Shown: positions 51,908-61,434 of the stretch, in pieces
Position numbering within the stretch: position 1 is the stretch's first letter
Layout of the letters: each line of letters starts with the position of its first letter
Assembly (NCBI GenBank): GCA_963760935.1
Contig: CAVXFB010000007.1
Location: forward strand, 186,001 to 250,000
DNA length: 64,000 nt
Direction of reading: 5' to 3'
Origin: CAVXFB01 sp963760935
Lineage (GTDB): Bacteria > Planctomycetota > Planctomycetia > Pirellulales > Thermoguttaceae
Position numbers and translations under genes: made by a program
The notes under the pieces: generated by a model
Seen by the model: the letters and a program-made list of their open reading frames with translations, nothing else
Told to the model about the DNA's origin: nothing
Databases searched by the model: none

Positions 51908-52798
51908 CTAGAAGTCGGAAGGCAACATTTCTCCGCCGTCAACGGTTGTCAGGGCATGTAGCACTCTGGAATTCACGTCGTTCGGAAGGAATCGCACCGA
52001 CGCGTCGCAGAAGACTACATTTGCTGAGTTGGAGTGTCGGCTGGAGATGCCAGGATTGGTTGGCGGGCCGTCGTTGGATGGAGACTGGATCGCCAGTGGC
52101 ATCTTCTCTACGTCGATGTCGCGAGGCTCCATCCAGTTGATATCACTGCCAGCGCATTCGACCACCATGATCGTGTTTGACAGGCCGTCCTTGATTTCTT
52201 CTACCCGGCGGCCATTCGGACCGTCGGAAAATGCGTGTAGGCCAACGAGCATGGCGTAGCTCGTGGTTGACGGCGCAGGGTCATCAGTAGGACAGCGATA
52301 GGCCGCAGGTATGCGACTGGCCAGTTCCTTGTTATGTGGGCTATTCCATGGCTCATCGAAACGGTATTGATCGTAAAGGACCTTCTGCTCCATATACGGA
52401 AGCAGCAGCACCCGCCAACTATGCATTGGCTTGCCGTTCTTGTCGGCAATGAATGCTGGCGGGAAGTGCCCATTCGCCTGCTCGTAGTTTAGCATTGCCA
52501 AACCAATCTGTTTCAGATTGTTCGCGCACTGCATCCGCCGGTTCACTTCTCGTGGTGTTCCGGTAGATGGCAACAACATCAACACGCCGACGAGCAGGAT
52601 CACCACGATAGCGACGATCGTTCCTGGGCTAATGCCGCGTTTCGCGCGCCTGTCGCCCGCGGAGAATGGCGAGTAGCCGTCGCCGCGCGGCACGGTAATC
52701 GGTTTGCCGCAACTGACGCACGGACCGGTTTGCCCGCTATATTGGTCGGCGACAAATGTGGTCGTACCGCAATGAGGGCAGGTGAAGTTGATGGGCAT
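51908..52798 (-). CDS. DUF1559 prepilin-like protein with zinc ribbon, paralogue 2
   Basis: About 296 residues from ATG 52798, the same layout and close sequence as the gene at 50922-51839 (zinc ribbon CPHCGTTT and CVSCGKPI, NNLKQIGLAMLNYEQANGHF, WRVLLLPYMEQKVLYD, VVFCDASVRFL). The pilin-like helix is shorter. The two genes are tandem, 68 bp apart and most likely a recent duplication. The in-frame extension to 52891 is not conserved in the first copy. Confidence 0.93.
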   Translation of the reverse strand: MPINFTCPHCGTTTFVADQYSGQTGPCVSCGKPITVPRGDGYSPFSAGDRRAKRGISPGTIVAIVVILLVGVLMLLPSTGTPREVNRRMQCANNLKQIGLAMLNYEQANGHFPPAFIADKNGKPMHSWRVLLLPYMEQKVLYDQYRFDEPWNSPHNKELASRIPAAYRCPTDDPAPSTTSYAMLVGLHAFSDGPNGRRVEEIKDGLSNTIMVVECAGSDINWMEPRDIDVEKMPLAIQSPSNDGPPTNPGISSRHSNSANVVFCDASVRFLPNDVNSRVLHALTTVDGGEMLPSDF

Positions 52799-53140
52799 AC
52801 GAGGGCTTTCCGAACCTCCCCATTTTGCGATAGCATGCCACGCCGCTCGGGCGGCTCTATTCAGAATAGGGCCGCTCGTGCAGGCTGTCAATTCGATGTC
52901 AGTTGCGAAAGGGTCTTTGCTGTAGTTGGTTCATACGTTTTGGCCGAAATAGAGCATATTGGAGCACACCGGAGGCGGATCGTGGATCGGAATTGGCTCG
53001 GCGGCCGGTTCGCCTCTAACTCGCATACCCCCCTATAACGTCCCTAGATTTGCTGGACTTCCGCGAATTGCTCGCGCATAATGAGGTAAGCAGCGGAACG
53101 TGTAGGTTTCTTTTTCTACGAGGCAGCGGCCGGCGGTTAC
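52799..53140. other. divergent intergenic region
   Basis: 342 bp between the DUF1559 pair (minus) and the small membrane protein (plus). It must contain promoters for both. I see no open frame, tRNA or strong hairpin. A possible -10-like CATAAT is at about 53079, without a convincing -35. Confidence 0.5.
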
Positions 53141-53404
53141 ATGGCACGGTTTTGGCAGGCCGGACCGGAGTGGCTTGTTCTCTGGATCGCCCTTCTGGCG
53201 GTAATGGTGACGATAGCCTACTACGTCATCGAGAAAATCCGTCCCAAGCCGGTACAAAAGGAACACAGGGCCAGTCAGTGGCTCTCAAAATTCCGCGAAT
53301 TGCACTCCCAGGGTGGGCTCAGCGACGAAGAATTCCGAACAATTAAGACGACCCTGGCAGCGCAACTCCAGGATGAGTTAAACGATAACGGCGACGAAAG
53401 TTAG
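53141..53404 (+). CDS. small membrane protein with SHOCT-like tail
   Basis: 87 residues: one transmembrane helix (LVLWIALLAVMVTIAYYVI, about 12-30) followed by a basic linker and a C-terminal SHOCT-like motif (LSKFRELHSQGGLSDEEFRT). Such tails occur in short proteins of unknown function. The ribosome site is weak, so the ATG is tentative. Confidence 0.65.
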   Translation: MARFWQAGPEWLVLWIALLAVMVTIAYYVIEKIRPKPVQKEHRASQWLSKFRELHSQGGLSDEEFRTIKTTLAAQLQDELNDNGDES

Positions 53405-53590
53405 AGCGGTGTTGCCGAGTGATCCGCAACCGTTGTCTTCGACGGTTGTAGCGATCGGACGGGGGCGTGCGTCGTTTTGCGAAAACCGCCAGGAAATGGC
53501 GGCCGTAGAAAGAGCAGCACGCGCACAACTTGCGAAACAACATTGCAGAACAGACCAATTGCGAGAGCGGAAAGGGAATAGGGAATAGGC

Positions 53591-54880
53591 ATGCCGTCAG
53601 GACGTGACTTCAATGGCGGGCGCCGCGGAACCGGCACCACCAAGAAAAACGCTTTCTGCTCCTTTTGTCGCAAGAGCTATCGCGACGTTGGCCCACTGGT
53701 CGAAGGGCCGGGCGACGTCTATATCTGCGGCGAATGCATCGACTTGTGTCAATCGATCCTCGAACAGGAGCGGAGGCGGCGCGGCACGAGCAAGCCGCTG
53801 TTCAGCAAGATTCCAACGCCGCGTCAGGTCGTGTCGCAGTTGGATCAATACGTCATTGGCCAGGAACATGCGAAGAAGGTTCTGGCCGTGGCGGTCCACA
53901 GCCATTACAAGCGGCTGATGCACAGCGCTTCGGCTCCCGACATCGAAATCGACAAGTCGAACATTCTGTTGATCGGACCAACGGGCTCGGGCAAGACGCT
54001 GTTGGCCCAAACCTTGGCCCGAATTCTCGATGTGCCGTTCGCCATCGGCGACGCCACGACGTTGACCGAGGCCGGCTATGTGGGCGAGGACGTCGAGAAC
54101 CTGCTGCTGAAGCTTTTGCACGCCGCCGACTTCGACATCGAGGCCGCGCAGCGCGGCGTGCTCTACATCGACGAAATCGACAAGATCGGCAAGACGAGCC
54201 AGAACGTATCGATCACCCGCGACGTGTCTGGCGAGGGTGTCCAGCAGGCGTTGTTGAAGATGTTGGAAGGGACGATTGCCAATGTGCCGCCGCAGGGTGG
54301 CCGAAAGCATCCCGAGCAGCAATACATCCAGATGGACACCAGCAACATCCTGTTCATCTGCGGTGGCACGTTCGTCGGGCTCGACGACATCATCGGCCGC
54401 CGGCTTGGCAAGCGGACGATCGGTTTCTCGCAAGAAGGCGTAGGCCACGACCAATTGGAAGTGGGCGATCTCTTGCAGCAGGTCACGAGCGACGACATCC
54501 TCGAGTTCGGCATGATTCCCGAATTGGTCGGCCGGCTACCGGTTGTTTCCGCGTTGCGACCGCTGGATCTCAACGCGATGGTCCGCATATTGACCGAGCC
54601 AAAGAACGCGTTGGTGAAACAATATCAAGCGCTGTTCACCATGGAGAATGCCGAACTGGTCTTCACCGAACCCGGCCTAAGTGCGATTGGCGAACGGGCG
54701 ATGGAGAAGGACACCGGCGCGCAAGCGTTGCGCTCGGTGCTAGAAGAAGTGATGCTCGACATTATGTTCGAACTGCCCGACCAGCCTGCCGGCAGCCGGT
54801 ATGTCGTCAGTGACGACATCGTCAATGGCCGGGCGCAACTCGTGCCGCTGCCCGCTGAGCCGAAGTCGAAGACGGCCTGA
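53591..54880 (+). CDS. clpX: ClpX ATPase of the ClpXP protease
   Basis: Unfolds substrates for ClpP. N-terminal zinc-binding domain (CSFCRKSYRDV and CGECIDLC), Walker A GPTGSGKTLLAQ, Walker B as YIDEIDKI, sensor region ITRDVSGEGVQQALLKMLEG and the pore-loop sequence of the family. 429 residues, full length. clpP and the trigger factor gene are not next to it in this window. Confidence 0.97.
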   Translation: MPSGRDFNGGRRGTGTTKKNAFCSFCRKSYRDVGPLVEGPGDVYICGECIDLCQSILEQERRRRGTSKPLFSKIPTPRQVVSQLDQYVIGQEHAKKVLAVAVHSHYKRLMHSASAPDIEIDKSNILLIGPTGSGKTLLAQTLARILDVPFAIGDATTLTEAGYVGEDVENLLLKLLHAADFDIEAAQRGVLYIDEIDKIGKTSQNVSITRDVSGEGVQQALLKMLEGTIANVPPQGGRKHPEQQYIQMDTSNILFICGGTFVGLDDIIGRRLGKRTIGFSQEGVGHDQLEVGDLLQQVTSDDILEFGMIPELVGRLPVVSALRPLDLNAMVRILTEPKNALVKQYQALFTMENAELVFTEPGLSAIGERAMEKDTGAQALRSVLEEVMLDIMFELPDQPAGSRYVVSDDIVNGRAQLVPLPAEPKSKTA

Positions 54881-55127
54881 CGACACCCCGCTTGCCATCT
54901 AGGCCTTGTCGGACAGGGCGAACATGTCATCCGGATCGCAGCGAAGGATCTCTTCCGAGGCCGGGAAACCACGTAACCTGAGTTCGGGTTAAGTGGAATT
55001 GGGGAGTAGCGGTAGCAACTTATCAAGGTTCTTGCGATCTCGCGAAGCGAGACGGCTTCTTCGGCTGATGGGTGTAGCAGATCAACCCAGCCACCAGATT
55101 CACCACGAAGTTCGTCACACTGCAAAT
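54881..55127. other. intergenic sequence before the IS66 remnant
   Basis: 247 bp of GC-rich sequence after clpX with no supported gene. Some of it may be decayed transposon sequence continuous with the remnant at 55128. Confidence 0.5.
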
Positions 55128-55478
55128 GATCCACGCATTCCGATGGGCAGCAACGCTTCGGAACGAGCAGGCTGCGGCCCGGCTGTGGCGCGGAAGAACT
55201 TCTACGGCTCGGGCTCATTGTGGAGTGGCTGGCTGGTGGCAGCGATGTTTTCCCTCTTGGCTACGCTGGCCCACTGGAAACTCAATCCGCGACAGTGGCC
55301 GACGTGATACTTGGAACGTTGTGTGGCGGCCGGTGGAAAGGCACCGGAAGACATTCAGCCATTCCTGCCTTGGAACCTCGCTGCTGAACGGCGTGCGGCA
55401 TTGGCCATGAGAACCACGACGCCCACCATCGCCTCCACCGCCGGAGCAAACTCACTCCCGGACAAACCCCGGCGCTAA
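55128..55478 (+). pseudogene. IS66-type transposase C-terminal remnant
   Basis: Plus-strand frame encoding DDPRIPMGSNASERAGCGPA, KNFYGSGSLWSGW, LATLAHWKLNPRQWPT, a TGA at 55305-55307, then YLERCVAAGGKAPEDIQPFL and PWNLAAERRAALAMR. This is the C-terminus of IS66-family transposases (N-N-x-S-E-R-A-type catalytic Glu region), with the first Asn changed to Ser. The TGA stands where family members have Trp. No upstream catalytic domain is left, so it is a dead fragment. Confidence 0.8.
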
Positions 55479-55541
55479 CGGGTTGGACAAAGCTTTACGT
55501 GTCATGTCACCTAAAGCCATTACATGCAAATAACTTGTAAG

Positions 55542-55614
<73 letters not shown>

Positions 55615-55700
55615 AAAGGGTAAGACGTCACGTCACTAAGCCTACCAGAAACAGGGCGGGGGACAAGAAGGCCGTTCGGGGAGCCGGTCATTTATACCTG

Positions 55701-56745
55701 TCATTCATGATGCCTTCGGTTAGTGGGCAGGTTACGTTTCTGGCGACGTTTTGGGACTGGCGTATGTGGCGTGTTCTGCTCAGCGACCCTCCCATTTGGG
55801 AACCGGCGGCGGACCATGGGCAAGATCGTGCCGGTGATTAGACTGGCGAGCACGGCCACCGCAAACCACGGGGCGTAGCTCATAAGGGAAACATGCAGAC
55901 GTCCTAGTTCGACGCGAAGTGGGTATCCTGCCGCCAATATGTGCTCGTCTGCCTCGAACACAACCTCCCCGTCTTTCTGAGGCGAGGTGGGGCCAAGGCT
56001 GCACGTTATGTGGTCAGGCTGACTGCCACGAACCAAGACGCGTACGCTGCGCACTAGGCAGGTCCAGGGGCCGTTGCCAAACATAGTGTTCTTGCACATT
56101 CGGAATTAGATACGAAAACGTCAACTCCCGTTGACCCGGCTGCCACGGGACGCTAGTGACCAACTTTCCGTCGGCCAGCGAGAAGCGCCGTCCAAAAAAC
56201 TCGTTCGCGAACGTAACGCGCTCGAAGTTGTCCGGGATTGCTAGTCGCAATGTGATCGGTTCGGCGTCCTTCGTGGTCGATTGTCCTACATAGCATGCAG
56301 AGCTGGGATTGTCGATGAGCATCGATTCCGTCACGCGGATGGCGCCCTCTTGAGGGCACAAGACAATCTCATGCCGGCGCACCACGAGCGGGTTCGGATA
56401 TGCCACAGCATCGTAAATCGCCAACTTTACATCGGCGCGGCGCCGCAGGCTGCTCAACAGTACACTCGGGCCGGGGTAGTGAATGCCGCCTCGATTTGCG
56501 CCCGGCAAGTACACACTCGTTCCATCGGCAGGGAGCCCCATGAATCGAAATCTGCCGTGGTTATCTGCGTTGGCTTCCGCCACCGTGACGAGTCGGTTGC
56601 CTACCTTCGCCCGCAAAACTACCTCGGCGCCTGCCACCGGCGACTGGTTGACAGCTTGCACAACAATGCCTTCGATAAGGCCTCCGCCAGCGGGCGAACT
56701 GCCTGCTGCCATCGATCCAATCAACATCACCCAGCTCAAGAACAT
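55701..56745 (-). CDS. membrane protein with carboxypeptidase-regulatory-like domain, frameshifted
   Basis: The N-terminus has a hydrophobic leader (FLSWVMLIGSMAAG), then a CarboxypepD_reg-like beta domain (GLIEGIVVQAVNQSPVAGAE and HGRFRFMGLPADGTSVYLPG). A middle region (FERVTFANEFFGRRFSLADG, then ELTFSYLIPN) ends at DLP near 56050. The continuation reads in another frame as SVRVLVRGSQPDHI and EVVFEADEHILAAGYPL, then a transmembrane helix (WFAVAVLASLITGTIL) and a basic tail. One base is misplaced near 56046-56055. It overlaps ccmD by 10 bp, so it belongs to the ccm operon. Its role is unknown; it could be a cell-surface or cytochrome-assembly accessory protein. Confidence 0.7.
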
Positions 56746-56864
56746 TGTTTCGATGCCTCACGGTCGGATAGGTGCGACATGCGGCATTGGTGTGCAATCA
56801 GGCGTCCGCAATAGGCGGTCAAGGCCAACCAAACAATCAGATATGCTGCGGCAAATGCAGTCAT
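56736..56864 (-). CDS. ccmD: CcmD-like small membrane protein
   Basis: 42 residues starting MTAFAAAYLIVWLALTAY, one transmembrane helix followed by a basic/polar tail. The ATG overlaps the ccmC stop codon as ATGA, and the end overlaps the next gene by 10 bp. In System I, CcmD associates with CcmC and helps release heme-loaded CcmE. Assignment rests on position, length and topology. Confidence 0.8.
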   Translation of the reverse strand: MTAFAAAYLIVWLALTAYCGRLIAHQCRMSHLSDREASKQCS

Positions 56865-57592
56865 TCCACCCTCCAGGCCCACGCGGCAACATTGCGACTG
56901 TCCACGGCCACATCGGGTTCAATAGCCCGTTGTTCACTTAGTTCTCGATCAGCTAGCAGCCGCAATTGCCAGCGACGACACAAAAGCAGCACCAGGAATA
57001 GGCCGGTAAAACCGATTAGGCTGCACCCGAGGACTGCCCGCATCGCCGGCTCCATGGCAGCCGCGGCCGGGTGCATACCCCTAAACCAGTGTGCTGCCAC
57101 GATCACCAAGGGTATGTCCAGCGCCCCAAGTATCGCGAAGATCGCGCTTAGCCGACTTCGCTGATGGGGATCGTCCAGTTGCGACCGCAGAACGAGGCAA
57201 GCCGAGTAGATCATCCACAAGATAAAGGCCGAAGTGAGTCGCGGGTCCCATGTCCACCAGGTTCCCCACGCCGAGTGGGCCCATAGCGAGCCGGTTGCCA
57301 GCGTCAGGCCACAGCACAGCCACCCCAGTTCGGCCGCAGCCTGCGACCACTGGTCCCACGACAGATTTCGCGTCGCGAGATACGTCGCGCCGGTTCCGGC
57401 CATCAGCAACAGACCGAGCAGACCGAGCCAGGCAACCGGAACGTGAATGTAGACTATCCTCTGTGCGTCGCCCATCGTGACCTCGGTGGGGGCCAGCAGC
57501 GCCACCGCCGGCACAACGGCCGACAGGAGAAGCGACAGCAGCATTAGCAGATACCAACGGTGTGCAGCGCTGCTTTGCGTGCGACTGCTCAT
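56861..57592 (-). CDS. ccmC: heme-handling protein CcmC
   Basis: Presents heme to CcmE. About 243 residues with six hydrophobic helices and the WWD-type motif SAWGTWWTWDPRLTSAF. Conserved His residues lie at YIHVPVAWLG and IVAAHWFRGMHP. I chose the ATG at 57592 because GAGGA lies eight bases upstream; an upstream in-frame ATG at 57610 would overlap ccmB. Confidence 0.95.
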   Translation of the reverse strand: MSSRTQSSAAHRWYLLMLLSLLLSAVVPAVALLAPTEVTMGDAQRIVYIHVPVAWLGLLGLLLMAGTGATYLATRNLSWDQWSQAAAELGWLCCGLTLATGSLWAHSAWGTWWTWDPRLTSAFILWMIYSACLVLRSQLDDPHQRSRLSAIFAILGALDIPLVIVAAHWFRGMHPAAAAMEPAMRAVLGCSLIGFTGLFLVLLLCRRWQLRLLADRELSEQRAIEPDVAVDSRNVAAWAWRVE

Positions 57593-57596
57593 AGGC

Positions 57597-58268
57597 TCAT
57601 TCCTCAGCAATGAAATCGATCAGTACCAAGCCGGCCACGATAAAGATCGTAGCGAAGGCAGCCAATAGGCTATTCCAGTCCCACCAGGAACTGTTGATCT
57701 GGTCGTCGACCAAGAGCCGCGTGGCCTCGGCTGCGGCGAGCACGACGGGAATCGCCATCGGCAGCACCAACAGCGCGGTTAGATTGCTATTCTTGTGGAC
57801 TCGTGTGGCCAGGGCACTGAGCGACGTACCGGCAGACGCAATGCCCAGGTTCCCAAGTAGCGCCACCAAGGCCATGGCCCACGGGTGCCGTAGCAGCGGC
57901 ACATCGGCCAATACGGTAAACAATGGGATCAGCACACATTGCAGGGCCGCCAGCCAGACGATGTTGACAACTAGCTTGGCGAGAAATACCGACGACGGAG
58001 AAACCGGGTAGACCAGCAGCGCCTGCCAGCATCCGTTCTCACGTTCGAGGGCAAACGTCCGATCGAGGCTCAGCGTGGCGGCAAGAAATGTTGCCACCCA
58101 CAGCAGGTTCGCCGCCACCTGCCGCTTGTATTCTGTGGGCAGATCCATCTGTACCGAGAACACCACGGCGATAATAGTGCCCAGCAGTATCATCGTGGGC
58201 CAAGCGCGGCGGCTCCGCCATTCCGAAATCAGATCCTTGTGGATCATCCACCATAGCTGTGCGGTCAC
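57597..58268 (-). CDS. ccmB: heme exporter permease CcmB
   Basis: Membrane subunit of the CcmAB ABC complex that uses ATP to release heme-loaded CcmE from CcmC/CcmD. 223 residues, six hydrophobic segments. Family sequence: LDRTFALERENGCWQALLVYPVS-type stretch near residues 70-90, and LGNLGIASAGTSLSALATR. It starts 13 bp after ccmA ends. Confidence 0.95.
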   Translation of the reverse strand: MTAQLWWMIHKDLISEWRSRRAWPTMILLGTIIAVVFSVQMDLPTEYKRQVAANLLWVATFLAATLSLDRTFALERENGCWQALLVYPVSPSSVFLAKLVVNIVWLAALQCVLIPLFTVLADVPLLRHPWAMALVALLGNLGIASAGTSLSALATRVHKNSNLTALLVLPMAIPVVLAAAEATRLLVDDQINSSWWDWNSLLAAFATIFIVAGLVLIDFIAEE

Positions 58269-58281
58269 GATCGCCTCCGTG

Positions 58282-58974
58282 TCATGCCGCGCGGATTCGA
58301 GGCTGAAGATTGTGTTGCATCGCCGTTATGTCATGGACCTTGCCGTCTCGTAATTCCAAAACGCGTCGGGCCAGGCGTTGTATCTTTTCCTGCTCGTGTG
58401 TGACAAAACATACCGTGTGCCCACGCTCGATCCAGTTAGTCAACAGTGTCAAGAGCCATTGGGTGCCCGCCACATCGAGAGCGGTAAACGGCTCATCGAG
58501 CAATAAGATTGCCGGCTCATGAATCAGCGCCCGGGCAACCGCTAGCCGCTGTCGCATGCCACGCGAGAGCTTTGCCACGAGCACGTCGCTGTGCCGTTTC
58601 AGCCCCGTCGTGTTGAGCCACTGGTCGGCCCGTTGCCACGCATCACCGACACCACCCATCCTCGCTGCAAACGCCAGATTCTCGCGAAGCGTCAAATGCG
58701 AATACAGACCACTGTCATGGCCTACCATCCCAATCCGGCGGTGCAGTGCAACCTCGCGACCAGCAAGGTCGCCGAACCAGCGTATCTCGCCACTATCGGG
58801 TCGAAACATCGATGCCAGACATCGCAATAAGGTCGTTTTGCCCGCTCCGTTAGCGCCGGTCAGCGCCACAGAGTCCCCCGCCGCTATCTCGAAGTCGAGC
58901 GCATCAAGTATCGTGCGACCACCGAAGCCTTTCGATAGACGACTGGCTCGAAGCGCTACGTGGGGTTCGCTCAT
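58282..58974 (-). CDS. ccmA: heme exporter ATP-binding protein CcmA
   Basis: ATPase of the CcmAB complex. Walker A is TGANGAGKTTLLRC, signature LSRGMRQRLAVARAL, Walker B ILLLDEPFTALD. About 230 residues from ATG 58974. The start overlaps the end of ccmF by 71 bp; an upstream start to 59121 would extend the overlap and lacks similarity. Confidence 0.95.
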   Translation of the reverse strand: MSEPHVALRASRLSKGFGGRTILDALDFEIAAGDSVALTGANGAGKTTLLRCLASMFRPDSGEIRWFGDLAGREVALHRRIGMVGHDSGLYSHLTLRENLAFAARMGGVGDAWQRADQWLNTTGLKRHSDVLVAKLSRGMRQRLAVARALIHEPAILLLDEPFTALDVAGTQWLLTLLTNWIERGHTVCFVTHEQEKIQRLARRVLELRDGKVHDITAMQHNLQPRIRAA

Positions 58975-61000
58975 CCGTCGCTCTCGCATCGCGATTCGCA
59001 CTATGCTGCAATCCTGTGATGTGCTTCCGCGGCTGCACTTGTGCCGCCGCCGGAGTAGCCGCTTTTTGGATGGCACGCCTCGCGGCGGGCCAGAGCCAAG
59101 GCACGGCGCCCAAGAGAACAATCCAACCCGCCAACCACATCCACCGCATCATCGGATTGTCCACCAAGGTCAGTAGGATCCGATCCTGACCCTCGCCGCT
59201 GTGAAGGATTGTGTAGAAATCGCCGCTCCATGCTGAGTGGATGGCAACTTCCGTGTTCCATTGATTCTGGAGGAAGTAGTATTCCTGCGCCGGCCGCAAC
59301 GTATACGGGGCGGCTCCATCGGCGGTAATCTCTAACTCGGCCTGAACGACAAGCTTCTCCGGAAGACGTTCCTGGCGGATGCGAACGAAACGGATGTTCT
59401 TTCCGGCCCAATGGATCGTCTCGCCCTTGCTGAGCGTTGCCTCATAATCTTGTGTAGACAGCGACGACCCGGCCACGCCAACAGCCAAACAGGCCAGCGC
59501 CAAGTGCATCACATAGCCGGAGTATGTTCGCCGTCGGTTGCGCAGCGCCCCTAGCAACTCGCTCCACAATGTTGTCGACCCATGCCCACGGGCCTCCAAA
59601 AACCATGTTGCCACCAGAGCAATCGCTGCCATGCTAGCCAGACCAATCACGGCAACGACCAGCGGGTGTCGTAGTCCACTAAGCCATGCTAGACCGGCGG
59701 CCATTACGCCAGCACTTGCTGCAAGCACGAGTGCCTTCGCTTGTTTTGCTTCCGGCAGAGCACCCCAACGCAACAGCGGAGAGGCGGCCATCGCCATCAG
59801 CAACAGCAGACCCGTCGGAATTAGTACGCCGTTGTAGAACCCGGCGCCCAAGAGGACTTTATGCGGAAAGAAGACTTGTGATATGGGCAAGCTTACCGTG
59901 CCAAGGAACACGGCCGCCGCTAGGAGAATCAGCGCGAAGACCGACGCAGTAGCAATGCCTTCCATGGTGAACAGCCCAGAAATTGGGTTCTCTGCCGCCA
60001 GTGTGACGCGGGATCGCACGACGAGAACGACCATCCCTGCCGCCAATGCAACGATCAGCAGTAGGAACATCCAGCCGATCGGCGATTGGCTGAAGGCGTG
60101 CAAGCTGCTGAAGATGCCGCTACGGGTAAGAAATGCGGCGAAATTGCAGGCCGCAAATGTCGCTGCTGCCAGCAACACTGTTGTCCGTTTCAGGGCGCCG
60201 CGCTGGCGATAGACCATTGCCGCATGGATCATGGCGGTGGTCGTAAGCCAAGGGATCAGCGAGCCGTTTTCCACCGGATCCCAACTCCAGTAGCCGCCCC
60301 AACCAAGCTCTTCGTACGCCCAATAAGCCCCGAGGAGGATACCGATTCCTTGCACGACCCAGGCAAAAAATGCCCACGGCCGCGCATTGCGGATCCACGC
60401 GGCGTCCAGCCGACGGCTGAGCAACGCGGCGGCGGCCAGCGCAAAGGGAATCACACATCCGGCATAGCCGAGAAAGACTATCGGCGGGTGCAGCAGCATT
60501 GCGGGATGTTGTAGGAGCGGGCTCAACCCGCCGCCTTCGCGCGGAACGCTCAGACTCGACTGCATGGGGTTGGCGCCGAACACCATGATGGCCACGAGGA
60601 AACACTGATAAGCCGATAGAATCGCGAAACTTGGTTCATGCAGTGGGCTGACCACGCGACGGGGCCAGAAGCGATAGATCATGGCCAACACACCGACCGA
60701 CCACGCCCAAAATAGCAGCGAACCAGCTTGGCCGACCCAGAACGCCGATAGAGCGTAGTACCAGGGCAATAGGCGGCTCGAGTATTCGGCCACATATGCG
60801 AAGTGAAAATCCTTGGTCACTAGCGCGATAGCGAGGATTGCACTGACCGCTGTCAGTGCCGAGAGGCCGGCAACCGCGGACAACGCACCAACACGTTGGA
60901 GCCACGGGCGACGGTATCGCCACCCCAAGAGGCAGGCAAACGCGGCATACCCGTTGGCTATAAAAGCCGCCAGCAGGCAAAGTTGGCCGAGGGTAGTCAC
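58904..61000 (-). CDS. ccmF: cytochrome c heme lyase CcmF
   Basis: Attaches heme from CcmE to apocytochrome c. 698 residues with about 15 hydrophobic helices. The WWD motif is GYWSWDPVENGSLIPWL (near residue 235), conserved His at LLHPPIVFLGY and FLTRSGIFSSLHAFSQSPIG. The C-terminal part contains an extracytoplasmic segment and the typical end before a basic tail. It starts 4 bp into ccmE (ATGA). Confidence 0.96.
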   Translation of the reverse strand: MTTLGQLCLLAAFIANGYAAFACLLGWRYRRPWLQRVGALSAVAGLSALTAVSAILAIALVTKDFHFAYVAEYSSRLLPWYYALSAFWVGQAGSLLFWAWSVGVLAMIYRFWPRRVVSPLHEPSFAILSAYQCFLVAIMVFGANPMQSSLSVPREGGGLSPLLQHPAMLLHPPIVFLGYAGCVIPFALAAAALLSRRLDAAWIRNARPWAFFAWVVQGIGILLGAYWAYEELGWGGYWSWDPVENGSLIPWLTTTAMIHAAMVYRQRGALKRTTVLLAAATFAACNFAAFLTRSGIFSSLHAFSQSPIGWMFLLLIVALAAGMVVLVVRSRVTLAAENPISGLFTMEGIATASVFALILLAAAVFLGTVSLPISQVFFPHKVLLGAGFYNGVLIPTGLLLLMAMAASPLLRWGALPEAKQAKALVLAASAGVMAAGLAWLSGLRHPLVVAVIGLASMAAIALVATWFLEARGHGSTTLWSELLGALRNRRRTYSGYVMHLALACLAVGVAGSSLSTQDYEATLSKGETIHWAGKNIRFVRIRQERLPEKLVVQAELEITADGAAPYTLRPAQEYYFLQNQWNTEVAIHSAWSGDFYTILHSGEGQDRILLTLVDNPMMRWMWLAGWIVLLGAVPWLWPAARRAIQKAATPAAAQVQPRKHITGLQHSANRDARATDERTPRSASSQSSIERLRWSHDT

Positions 61001-61434
61001 AGGCGGGCCTCTGGCTTGGCACGGCCCGTATGAGCCGATGTAGCGGACAACCGAGACTCGTACTTGCTGGCGCAGCGCGTCAGCACCTTCTCACTCTGAA
61101 GCATTCCCGTATCGTCGAGCCGTCCTTCGACCAGCACGGCAGTTCCTTCTACTAAATTGCCGGGCAACGAGCCGCGGCAGACTACCTTGAGATTCGCGTT
61201 CTGCCCCGCCAGAGAGAAGGAAGCACGCGAGCGATCTTTGGCAATGTCCAGGGTGCCGGGGGCGACTTGCCCGCTGACGCGAATGCGCCTTCCCGCCAAC
61301 GATGCGCCGTCGGCAAGACACTCGTCGGTAGTCAGATAATATTGCCAACTGGCTGCCGCGCCGCGGTAGGCCATATAGGCCGTCACAGCTACGATGATTG
61401 CACCACCAATAATCAGCTTCCTGCTGGTCGTCAA
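60997..61434 (-). CDS. ccmE: periplasmic heme chaperone CcmE, CxxxY type
   Basis: Carries heme covalently to CcmF. About 145 residues from a TTG at 61434 with AAGGA eight bases upstream. N-terminal anchor LIIGGAIIVAVTAYMAY, then the OB-fold (ASLAGRRIRVSGQVAPG). In E. coli the heme ligand is His130 in an HxxxY motif. Here the position is Cys121 in CASKY, the Cys form known from System I* in Desulfovibrio and archaea. The operon order is ccmE-F-A-B-C-D. Confidence 0.93.
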   Translation of the reverse strand: MTTSRKLIIGGAIIVAVTAYMAYRGAAASWQYYLTTDECLADGASLAGRRIRVSGQVAPGTLDIAKDRSRASFSLAGQNANLKVVCRGSLPGNLVEGTAVLVEGRLDDTGMLQSEKVLTRCASKYESRLSATSAHTGRAKPEARL

